This document shows positions 1 to 6,201 of a stretch of DNA of 12,707 nt, one piece after another. The translations under genes and the position numbers were made by a program. The notes beneath the pieces are model-generated. The model ran no database searches. It was not told the origin of the DNA and saw only the letters and a program-made list of their open reading frames with translations. Origin of the DNA: Acholeplasmataceae bacterium (GTDB taxonomy: Bacteria; Bacillota_I; Bacilli_A; Acholeplasmatales; Acholeplasmataceae). Each line of letters opens with the position of its first letter. Positions within the stretch are counted from its first letter, which is position 1. The stretch covers positions 1-12,707 of the forward strand of contig JAQVBA010000029.1 in the NCBI GenBank assembly GCA_028690555.1, in the 5' to 3' direction.

Positions 1-416
1 ATAAAATCAAGATAGGCTTGTTTATCGAATAAACTCATCGTTTCATTTTGACTATGAATGGAGCCGATATGCATCATGACTTCTCTTAATCTTGAAAGTG
101 TGACACTTTCTTGATTTAACCGCATTTGATGACGACCATTAGCATCAATTTCTCTTTCAACTTCAATGGTTTGTGGAAGATTTAATTGATTCATTTGTGC
201 TTGATTCAGTTCAAAAATACCAAAGACAGTGGCTTTGGTTGCCCCATGACGAATCATTTGTGCATCTGATCTTTTTCCAAATAATAAATTCAGTGACTCT
301 AAAATAATGGACTTCCCTGCACCGGTTTCACCCGTGAGTGCACTAAGTCCATGTTTAAACGTCATATCAAGATCATCAATTAAGGCAAAATTTTGAACTT
401 TTAAAGCTTTAATCAT
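1..416 (-). CDS. recN: DNA repair protein RecN, N-terminal part (cut by window edge)
   Basis: The first 138 codons of RecN, an SMC-like ATPase that acts at DNA double-strand breaks in recombination repair. The product starts MIKALKVQNFALIDDLDMTF, the typical RecN opening. A Walker A motif GETGAGKS lies at residues 29-36, followed by SIILESLNLLFGKRSD, also typical. The segment IHSQNE near the edge corresponds to the family's usual IHGQH region. The ATG overlaps the tlyA stop by four bases (ATGA), and a GGAG ribosome site lies eight bases upstream, inside tlyA. It is the last visible gene of the nusB operon and probably depends on the upstream promoter. The coiled-coil and C-terminal ATPase parts lie outside the window, so intactness cannot be judged. 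The identification is secure from the N-terminus. Confidence 0.93.
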   Translation of the reverse strand, partial: MIKALKVQNFALIDDLDMTFKHGLSALTGETGAGKSIILESLNLLFGKRSDAQMIRHGATKATVFGIFELNQAQMNQLNLPQTIEVEREIDANGRHQMRLNQESVTLSRLREVMMHIGSIHSQNETMSLFDKQAYLDF

Positions 417-1153
417 AAGTGGTTCTCCAAAAATCTTTTGATATCTATTGTTTGACTTCCTGGTTTTATATAAAGTAAATATTCTTGATTTCCTTGTTTA
501 CCTTTTAACTCTGATTTTACGATGTTACGTGGAGAAAATCCAAGTTCAACAACTTCACTTAATACATCATATAATATTTTTTGATGCATCTTTAAATCCT
601 TTAAAACACCTTTTTTAAAGTGAATTGGACCAGCTTCAAATTGTGGCTTAATTAGGGCAATCACTTCACCCAAAAAGCCTTCTATATGCTTAAAAATTGG
701 TTTAATCGATGTAAATGAAACATCAATTAAAATAAGATCTGCTTGAGGGAGTTCTACATCTAAAATATTGGTTTCTTCAAAAAGATGAATCCGTGGATCT
801 AATTTTAAAATCTCATCCATTTGATTTTTACCAACATCATAAGCATAAACTTCTTTTGCCCCTTCTTGGAGCGCACAATCGGTAAACCCACCAGTTGATG
901 ATCCAATATCTATGACAATTTTATCATGTAAGTCTACTCTAAAATCAAGGAGCGCTTTGAATAATTTTTCACCAGCACGACTTACAAAACGTGAATTTTC
1001 AACCATTTCGATAAAATCATCATTTTTTAAATCATAACCCGGTTTTGTTTGGATGATATCATTAACTTTTACAAGACCTCTTTTGATGAGATCTGTCGCT
1101 TGACTTCTTGATTTGACAAGATCTTGTTCAACTAAATAGTGATCAAGTCTCAT
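413..1153 (-). CDS. tlyA: TlyA family rRNA 2'-O-methyltransferase
   Basis: A 246-residue protein of normal TlyA length. Family members methylate ribose 2'-OH groups of cytidines in 16S and/or 23S rRNA, and loss can give capreomycin-type resistance. An S4 RNA-binding domain occupies about residues 1-60 (MRLDHYLVEQ, SRSQATDLIKRG). A FtsJ-like SAM-dependent domain follows, with motif I VIDIGSSTGGFTD at 80-92, DVSF at 144-147, IKPQFE at 168-173 and a C-terminal KGKQGNQEYLLYI stretch typical of the family. A GGAG site lies eight bases before the ATG. The start overlaps the dxs stop by four bases and the TGA stop overlaps recN. Bacillus has argR/ahrC between tlyA and recN, and it is absent here. 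Some family members have been called hemolysins, but the methyltransferase motifs make rRNA modification the better call. Confidence 0.93.
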   Translation of the reverse strand: MRLDHYLVEQDLVKSRSQATDLIKRGLVKVNDIIQTKPGYDLKNDDFIEMVENSRFVSRAGEKLFKALLDFRVDLHDKIVIDIGSSTGGFTDCALQEGAKEVYAYDVGKNQMDEILKLDPRIHLFEETNILDVELPQADLILIDVSFTSIKPIFKHIEGFLGEVIALIKPQFEAGPIHFKKGVLKDLKMHQKILYDVLSEVVELGFSPRNIVKSELKGKQGNQEYLLYIKPGSQTIDIKRFLENHL

Positions 1154-2976
1154 TTTAAAAACTCCAAAATTTTTTCTTCAATGGATCTTTCATCCATTTT
1201 CATTTTTTTTATGATTTCTTTATAGTTACCATGATGAATAATTTGATTAGTCATACTCATTTCCATGAACTCATTTTTATATGCATGTTTTTCTGCAAAT
1301 GCTAAAATCGCTGGATATAATCCTGCACTATTAGCGATTTCTTCATAAACAAATATCTTATGATGCGTTTCTAAGATGTTTTTTAACATCACTTCATCGA
1401 TTGGTTTAATAAACCGTGCATTAATGATGGTTGCATCTAATTCCATCGATTCACAAACATGATTAAGTCGATCTAAAGATTGACCATAACTAATAATCGC
1501 TAAATCTTTTCCTTGTTTCATCTTGACCCAAGATGGATGATTAATCTCTTCAATCACATCACCATTTAATGCTTGAGTCATACCTCGTGGATAACGAATG
1601 ACGATGGGATGATTTTGTTTTAAAAATGCATAATCAAATAAAGCTTTCGCTTCTTTTAAATCATAAGGCATGGTAATGACCATATTAGGCATCAATGAAA
1701 ACATCGATACATCAAAAATCCCTTGATGTGTCGATCCATCTTCTCCGACAATGCCTGCACGATCAATCCCAAAGACGACATGATGATTTGATCTTGCAAT
1801 ATCATTTAAAATTTGATCAAATGCACGTTGAGAAAATGTCGCGTAAAGTGGTAAAAAAACTTTGATGCCTTGATGTGCCATCATTGCTGCCATCGATGCT
1901 GCATGTTCTTCAGCAATTCCGACATCGATATACCGGTCTTTATATGTTTTAGAAAACTCAACAAAAGATGTTCCAACGGTCATCGCTGGCATAATCACAA
2001 ATGTTTTTTCTAATTCCTGTAAATCATATAAGATATTTGCAATCCCTTGACTCCAAGAAATACCTTCTTTTTTCTTAGTAGATGCTTTTGAAACCCCATG
2101 AAAAGTTCCGATTTTATCTTGTTCAGCAAGTTCATGCCCCTTACCTTTATCGGTTAAAATATGCATGACGACTGATTTTCTCGCACGTTTAATGCGTTCA
2201 AAGTTATAGATCAAACCTTTTAAATCATGTCCATCGATTGGTCCAACATATAAATATCCAAGATCTTCAAAGATATTTTGACGTTGGAAAAAGCTCTTAA
2301 GTCCACGTTTAATTCTTCCTAAAAATTCTAAGAAACATTTTGGTAAAATAATTTGCCAAAAACGTTTGATTTTTACAAAAAAACGATTAAATCGAATGCG
2401 CGTCAATGCTTTTGATATGGCACCAACACTTTTTGAAATGCCCATTTCATTATCATTTAAAACGATAATCCCTTTAACATTTTGATCTGAACCTAAAACA
2501 TTTAATGCTTCAAATGCCATGCCATTGGTAATCGATGCATCTCCAATGATGGCTATCCCTCGCCCGTTTTCACCTTTTAATCTTTGGCTATATAAAAAAC
2601 CTTGAAGGGCAGAAAGCGATGTTCCTGCATGTCCGCTTTCCCATTGATCATGAATGGATTCTAAGTAATTGATATAACCTGATAGGCCATCAGTTTGTCT
2701 TAAACTATGAAAATCTTTAGCTCTTCCTGTTAAAATCTTATGCGTATAAGCTTGATGTCCTACATCAAAAATAAACGCATCCTTTGGGCTATCAAATACA
2801 TAATGAAGGGCAATAATCAATTCAACAGTGCCTAAATTTGAAGATAGGTGACCACCTGTTTTAGGAATTTCTTCAATCAAAAAAGCACGAATATCATGCG
2901 CGAGTTTTTGAAGTTCCTTGATGGTTAAATTTTTAATAAATGATGGATCTTTGATGTCAAATAGATTCATCCACAC
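1150..2976 (-). CDS. dxs: 1-deoxy-D-xylulose-5-phosphate synthase
   Basis: The thiamine-diphosphate enzyme that condenses pyruvate and glyceraldehyde 3-phosphate to DXP. This is the first step of the non-mevalonate isoprenoid pathway and a source for thiamine and pyridoxal. The product has about 608 residues, close to the usual 620. Visible marks are GGHLSSNLGTVEL (41-53, substrate His43), DVGHQAYTHK (71-80), LNDNEMGIS (173-181, TPP/Mg ligand), DVGIAEEHAA (351-360, catalytic Glu356) and DRAGIVGEDGSTHQG (405-419). The cofactor motif normally reads GDG but here reads GDA at 145-147. The start is uncertain: GTG at 2976 is five bases after AAAGGA, and ATG at 2970 is eleven bases after it. Numbering here uses the GTG. 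Either start lies inside xseB. In Bacillus ispA sits between xseB and dxs, but not here. Confidence 0.95.
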   Translation of the reverse strand: MWMNLFDIKDPSFIKNLTIKELQKLAHDIRAFLIEEIPKTGGHLSSNLGTVELIIALHYVFDSPKDAFIFDVGHQAYTHKILTGRAKDFHSLRQTDGLSGYINYLESIHDQWESGHAGTSLSALQGFLYSQRLKGENGRGIAIIGDASITNGMAFEALNVLGSDQNVKGIIVLNDNEMGISKSVGAISKALTRIRFNRFFVKIKRFWQIILPKCFLEFLGRIKRGLKSFFQRQNIFEDLGYLYVGPIDGHDLKGLIYNFERIKRARKSVVMHILTDKGKGHELAEQDKIGTFHGVSKASTKKKEGISWSQGIANILYDLQELEKTFVIMPAMTVGTSFVEFSKTYKDRYIDVGIAEEHAASMAAMMAHQGIKVFLPLYATFSQRAFDQILNDIARSNHHVVFGIDRAGIVGEDGSTHQGIFDVSMFSLMPNMVITMPYDLKEAKALFDYAFLKQNHPIVIRYPRGMTQALNGDVIEEINHPSWVKMKQGKDLAIISYGQSLDRLNHVCESMELDATIINARFIKPIDEVMLKNILETHHKIFVYEEIANSAGLYPAILAFAEKHAYKNEFMEMSMTNQIIHHGNYKEIIKKMKMDERSIEEKILEFLK

Positions 2977-3154
2977 CCATATCCTTTACAATCAATTTTT
3001 CTGCATCTTCTAACATTTGATAACAGATTTTAGATAACTCTAATCCCCGTTGATATTTTTTAACTGCTTCATCCAAAGGAATTTCTTTGTTTTCTAAATC
3101 TTTAACGACTAGTTCTAATTCTTTTAATAATTCTTCAAATGTTTTCTTTTCCAT
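2957..3154 (-). CDS. xseB: Exodeoxyribonuclease VII small subunit
   Basis: A 65-residue protein of usual XseB length. It is the small subunit of exonuclease VII, which degrades single-stranded DNA from both ends into oligonucleotides. The sequence begins MEKKTFEELLKELELVVKDL and continues with IPLDEAVKKYQRGLELSKIC, the conserved two-helix XseB pattern. Several small subunits bind each long XseA helix in the complex. It starts two bases after the xseA stop, with a GAAGG site inside the xseA tail, so the two subunits are probably made together. Its last 20 bases overlap the longest dxs frame. The C-terminus (DMGVDESI) is read in a frame also used by the dxs leader. Confidence 0.93.
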   Translation of the reverse strand: MEKKTFEELLKELELVVKDLENKEIPLDEAVKKYQRGLELSKICYQMLEDAEKLIVKDMGVDESI

Positions 3155-3156
3155 GT

Positions 3157-4491
3157 TTAAGCCTTCTTTCCTGTAATTTTAGCTTGTAATCTTCCATCTT
3201 TTAACCGGATATCCACATGCTCATTAATCTCAACATCGTGAATTGATGTCATAATCTTTTCATCTTTTAAAACAACCGCATAACCACGGTCCATTAATGA
3301 TAATGGATTTAGGTTTTGCATCGTTTGATTGATTAGTTGAAACTGGTGTGTTTTTTTATCCAGTGTATTTAAATATAGGTCTTTGAGGTTCTTTTCTAAT
3401 CTTTCATGCTTTTCAAAAAGCTCCTTAATTTTATCTTCTGGACTTTTCAATCGATCAGTTTTTAATTTTAATCGGTAATGATGAAAATCAAGAATGCTTA
3501 AATAATTTCTCAAAAGACTTTTATTCACATCAAACATTCTTTGTTGTAAATCAATGAATTTATTTTTAGGTGATATAAGATCTAATCTTTCATCCAAATG
3601 AACTAAAGATGTTTTCCCGCGATCTAATATCGATTTAACGCGATATGTCATTTGATTTTTTTGTTCTTTGATCCACATCAATATATCTTGTTGATTTGGA
3701 GTCGCAAGCTCAGCAGCTGCGGTTGGGGTTGGAGCTCTTAAATCTGAAACAAAATCTGAAATCGTAAAGTCCGTCTCATGCCCAATGGCTGTAATGACTG
3801 GTATTTTTGATTGATAGATGGCTTCAATCGCAGGCATTTCATTAAATCCCCATAAATCTTCAATGGAGCCCCCACCGCGTCCAACAATTAAAACATCAAC
3901 CTCATTTAACCGATTTGCTCTTTCAATTTGACGTTTTATAGATATTGAACTATCAGGACCTTGAACCAGTGCTGGATAAAGATGAATTTCAGTGAGTAAG
4001 TATCTTCTAGATACAGTGTTTTTAATATCTTCAATGACAGCGCCAGTCGGTGATGTCACCACACCAATCACTTTGGGGTATTTCGGAATTTCTCTTTTAT
4101 GACTTTGATCGAAATAACCTTTCGCTTCTAAATCTTTTTTTAAGGCTTCATATTTTAAATAGAGTTCACCAATGCCATCAAGTGTCATCTCTGATACTTG
4201 AATCGAGTAACTTCCTGAAGGCTCATAAAGTGAAATCTTGCCTTTGACTAATACATGGTCGCCTTCTTTAGGATTAAAGTTCACATTGGATGTATAGCTT
4301 GAAAACATAATCGCTGATATTTGTGCACCTTCATCTTTTAAAGTGAAATAGAAATGTCCTCTAGAATGCTTTTTAAAATTTGAGACTTCACCCTTTAATA
4401 AAATGGAAAAAAGGTGCTTATCACCTTCAAGTTTAGCTTTAATGTATTTAGTTAATGCTGTGACGGTTAAATATTGATCCAAACTCATCAT
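3157..4491 (-). CDS. xseA: Exodeoxyribonuclease VII large subunit
   Basis: A 444-residue catalytic subunit of exonuclease VII, of normal length. The N-terminal OB fold is visible as LLKGEVSNFKKHSRGHFYFTL (about 31-51). The catalytic core has VIGVVTSPTGAVIEDI (141-156), a glycine-rich block IVGRGGGSIEDLWGFNE (202-218) and ITAIGHETDFTISD (233-246), then LRAPTPTAAAELATP (251-265). All are family hallmarks. The C-terminal third is charged and helical, as expected for the long XseA helix that holds the small subunits. Two ATG codons are adjacent at 4491 and 4488. AAAGGA abuts the first, so 4488 has the better spacing. The first ATG overlaps the nusB TGA stop. In Bacillus folD usually lies between nusB and xseA, but it is absent here. 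Confidence 0.96.
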   Translation of the reverse strand: MMSLDQYLTVTALTKYIKAKLEGDKHLFSILLKGEVSNFKKHSRGHFYFTLKDEGAQISAIMFSSYTSNVNFNPKEGDHVLVKGKISLYEPSGSYSIQVSEMTLDGIGELYLKYEALKKDLEAKGYFDQSHKREIPKYPKVIGVVTSPTGAVIEDIKNTVSRRYLLTEIHLYPALVQGPDSSISIKRQIERANRLNEVDVLIVGRGGGSIEDLWGFNEMPAIEAIYQSKIPVITAIGHETDFTISDFVSDLRAPTPTAAAELATPNQQDILMWIKEQKNQMTYRVKSILDRGKTSLVHLDERLDLISPKNKFIDLQQRMFDVNKSLLRNYLSILDFHHYRLKLKTDRLKSPEDKIKELFEKHERLEKNLKDLYLNTLDKKTHQFQLINQTMQNLNPLSLMDRGYAVVLKDEKIMTSIHDVEINEHVDIRLKDGRLQAKITGKKA

Positions 4492-4877
4492 CCTTTAAGT
4501 GAATTCGCAATATTATCTAAAACACGGTTTGTAAATTTATGTTGTTTTTCATCGTCTAAATTCGAATAGATCTTGGTCAAACTTACAGCTTCATCAATAA
4601 TCACTTCTTTCGCTGTATCGGTTTTTACCATTTCATAAACAGCTAATCGAATGATGGCGCGATCAAGATAAGCAAGTCTATTGAGACTATAATCAAAAAG
4701 GTTTGATTCAATGATTTCATCGATTGATTTTAGTTCATCGATGATTTGAAAATAAAACCCTTCAACTTCTTCATGCTCAAAATTTGGAATAAAAACAAGA
4801 TTTTCACTCTTGTATAAATCGTATTGATAAAGTAAGTTCATCAGTTCAATGCGCAATGCTCTACGTGTTAATGTCAT
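4488..4877 (-). CDS. nusB: Transcription antitermination factor NusB
   Basis: A 129-residue all-helical protein that with NusE (ribosomal protein S10) binds boxA RNA and supports antitermination of rRNA operons. The opening RRALRIELMNLLYQYDLY matches the conserved NusB start (usually R..AR..A.Q.LY..D). The middle LDRAIIRLAVYEM and the end IIDEAVSLTKIYSNLDDEKQHKF, TNRVLDNIANSL match the family's later helices. A GAGG ribosome site lies eight to nine bases before the ATG, and a promoter sits just upstream. It is the first gene of the operon running to recN. The family usually has Asn-Gly before VLD, whereas this protein reads NRVLD, a minor change. Confidence 0.9.
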   Translation of the reverse strand: MTLTRRALRIELMNLLYQYDLYKSENLVFIPNFEHEEVEGFYFQIIDELKSIDEIIESNLFDYSLNRLAYLDRAIIRLAVYEMVKTDTAKEVIIDEAVSLTKIYSNLDDEKQHKFTNRVLDNIANSLKG

Positions 4878-4896
4878 ATTTAATACCTCACGTTAT

Positions 4897-4924
4897 ATTT
4901 TAGCATATTTATGGGTGTTTTCAC
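4897..4924 (-). promoter_or_regulatory. Promoter of the nusB-recN operon
   Basis: Read on the minus strand, an extended -10 box TGC-TAAAAT lies at 4905-4897. A weak -35 box GTGAAA (4924-4919) is 16 bases upstream. Transcription would start about 10 to 15 bases before the nusB ribosome site. The -35 match is only four of six, so the extended -10 carries most of the evidence. Confidence 0.55.
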
Positions 4925-4983
4925 ATCTTCGATGTTAAAAGAAATGATGATTGCATCTCATTTAATCATCGATTAAGGATGTG
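4922..4983. repeat. Nested inverted repeats between divergent promoters
   Basis: Outer arms CACATC (4922-4927) and GATGTG (4978-4983) are inverse complements, as are TCGAT (4929-4933) and ATCGA (4968-4972). A separate perfect 7-bp pair GATGATT (4946-4952) / AATCATC (4964-4970) has an 11-base loop. The outer arms overlap the nusB -35 region and the extended -10 of the gene starting at 5025. The position suits an operator shared by both directions, but the arms are short and could be chance in AT-rich DNA. Confidence 0.35.
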
Positions 4984-4990
4984 TTATACT
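4962..4990 (+). promoter_or_regulatory. Promoter of the 5025 membrane protein gene
   Basis: An extended -10 box TGT-TATACT ends at 4990. The hexamer 17 bases upstream (TTAATC, 4962-4967) matches the -35 consensus at only three positions. The distance to the gene start leaves a leader of about 30 bases. Confidence 0.5.
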
Positions 4991-5024
4991 AAAATTAATC
5001 AAAAAGTTTAACTATCGAGGTGTC

Positions 5025-5498
5025 ATGATGTTTCAAGAAGCATTAAAGTTAATTAAAACGAAAAAACTAATCATTCAAGGACTCTTGTTCTTTCTTACAT
5101 TTTTTTTGATATATTTTGTCGTTGACAGGCTCAATATGCCTTATCCAGAAATGGTTGAAACTTACGGGTTATATCTAGTCATCATCAATATCATCTTAAA
5201 TGTTATCATGTCATTTTTAAGTGCCCTACTCATGAGTTTCTCCACAGTGATGGTCAAACTCAAAGGCTCAGAAGGTAAAGCTTCTAATTTTGGATTTTTC
5301 TCAGTAGTATTTGGAATATTAACGTATGGATGTACATCTTGTGTGATTGCATTCTTCGCATCCATCGGGATTGCATTCTCAGTCATTGCGCTTCCACTTG
5401 CTGGACTTCCTTATAAATTTGTTTCTCTCATTTTGATTTTGATTGGATTATTTTGGATCAGAAAAGAAATCGACAAACCTTGCAAGGTTAAATCATAA
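5025..5498 (+). CDS. Small multi-span membrane protein with CxxC motif, function unknown
   Basis: I do not recognise this gene. It encodes 157 residues with about four hydrophobic segments (roughly 15-35, 48-72, 88-125 and 128-146), so it should be an integral membrane protein with little outside the bilayer. The most distinctive part is YGCTSCVIAFF at 101-111, a CxxC pair within or at the edge of a membrane segment. A further Cys (153) lies in the basic tail. Such pairs can carry redox chemistry or bind metal, but nothing here proves either. Two ATG codons are adjacent, and GAGGTG at 5017-5022 is better spaced from the second (5028). It has its own promoter and terminator and is divergent from nusB, so it looks like a single-gene unit. 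It is probably unrelated to the efflux operon that follows. Confidence 0.8.
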   Translation: MMFQEALKLIKTKKLIIQGLLFFLTFFLIYFVVDRLNMPYPEMVETYGLYLVIINIILNVIMSFLSALLMSFSTVMVKLKGSEGKASNFGFFSVVFGILTYGCTSCVIAFFASIGIAFSVIALPLAGLPYKFVSLILILIGLFWIRKEIDKPCKVKS

Positions 5499-5499
5499 G

Positions 5500-5526
5500 A
5501 CGAAGCACTCGCTTCGTTTTTTTATT
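5500..5526 (+). terminator. Intrinsic terminator after the 5025 gene
   Basis: A perfect 7-bp stem ACGAAGC (5500-5506) / GCTTCGT (5511-5517) with loop ACTC is followed by a run of seven T. It lies directly after the TAA stop and just before the next promoter, so it separates the two transcription units. Confidence 0.88.
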
Positions 5527-5553
5527 GACAACTATACAAAAATAGCATAAAAT
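5525..5553 (+). promoter_or_regulatory. Promoter of the TetR/ABC efflux operon
   Basis: A perfect -35 box TTGACA (5525-5530) is followed by exactly 17 bases and a -10 box TAAAAT (5548-5553). This is the strongest promoter match in the window. Transcription should begin near 5560, inside the palindromic operator. The -35 box partly shares the tail of the preceding terminator's T-rich tract. Confidence 0.85.
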
Positions 5554-5557
5554 GTAA

Positions 5558-5577
5558 ATATGACAAGGTTGTCATAT
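5558..5577 (+). promoter_or_regulatory. Palindromic operator, probably bound by the adjacent TetR protein
   Basis: A perfect inverted repeat ATATGACAA-GG-TTGTCATAT (9 bp per arm, 2-base centre) starts five bases after the -10 box, covers the expected start of transcription, and ends against the ribosome site. Size and symmetry fit a dimeric TetR-family repressor. Binding here would block initiation of the repressor gene and all genes after it. The link to this repressor is inferred from position. Confidence 0.8.
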
Positions 5578-5583
5578 GGAGGA
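5578..5583 (+). promoter_or_regulatory. Ribosome binding site that fixes the tetR start
   Basis: GGAGGA lies three bases before the ATG at 5587. An earlier in-frame ATG at 5560 falls inside the operator and at the expected transcription start, so it cannot be used with a ribosome site. The repressor therefore starts at 5587. Confidence 0.8.
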
Positions 5584-5586
5584 TTT

Positions 5587-6201
5587 ATGCCAAAGGATAC
5601 ATTCTTTAATTTATCAGAAGAAAAACAAAAGAGAATCATGGATGCTATCATGGATGAATTTGGAAGACATACTTATGAGCATATCAACATCTCAAATATT
5701 GTCCGCGACTCAGGCATTCCTAGAGGAAGTTTTTATCAATATTTTATCGATAAAGATGACCTTTTTAATCATCTAAATCAAGAAATTCAGAGACTCAAAT
5801 TTAGTTATTTCGGATCGCTTTTTTTGGGTGACTCAAATCTTTCTTTTATTGACAGATTAGAACAGATTTTAACCTCAAGTTTTGGATTTGCAATCAAGTA
5901 TCCAAAGATTACAAAGATTGGTCAAAAACTTTCAGAATCTGACTTTTATAGAACAAATCCACTTGCGATTAAATCCATAGATTTGGCAAATCAAACGTTT
6001 GAAAAATGGATTATAGATGATATGGATAAAGGCCTTATTAGGCGAGATATCAATAGTTTAGATTTAGCTAGAGTTATCGTGAAACTTATCAATCAACCCA
6101 TTTATTACAACGATTTAAGCGAAGACGTCGTTAAGATGCATCAAAATGAAATCAAGGTCATCATTGATCTATTAAAGAAAGGAATACAAACTCATGTTTA
6201 A
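5587..6201 (+). CDS. TetR/AcrR family transcriptional repressor
   Basis: A 204-residue one-component regulator. The N-terminal TetR DNA-binding domain is clear: KQKRIMDAIMDEFGRHTYEH (about 13-32), then the helix-turn-helix ISNIVRDSGIPRGSFYQYF (about 35-53) and the usual KDDLF. The rest is a variable helical ligand-binding and dimerisation domain, so the effector cannot be read from the sequence. It is the first gene of an operon with an ABC exporter, and its end overlaps the ATPase start by eight bases. A palindrome over its own promoter supports autoregulation and joint control of the exporter. In related arrangements the repressor releases DNA when it binds a toxic compound or lipid, which is inference here. 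Confidence 0.9.
   Translation: MPKDTFFNLSEEKQKRIMDAIMDEFGRHTYEHINISNIVRDSGIPRGSFYQYFIDKDDLFNHLNQEIQRLKFSYFGSLFLGDSNLSFIDRLEQILTSSFGFAIKYPKITKIGQKLSESDFYRTNPLAIKSIDLANQTFEKWIIDDMDKGLIRRDINSLDLARVIVKLINQPIYYNDLSEDVVKMHQNEIKVIIDLLKKGIQTHV

Noticed and set aside
4050..4247. Plus-strand open frame of 65 codons opposite xseA
   Set aside because: It is antisense to a conserved part of xseA and has no recognisable product.
5162..5386. Minus-strand open frame of 74 codons opposite the 5025 membrane gene
   Set aside because: The plus-strand frame has a promoter, ribosome site, terminator and a coherent membrane pattern, and the reverse frame has none of these.
5560..5586. Earlier ATG for the TetR gene at 5560
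   Set aside because: It lies inside the operator at the expected transcription start and has no ribosome site, whereas ATG 5587 follows GGAGGA and gives the normal family N-terminus.
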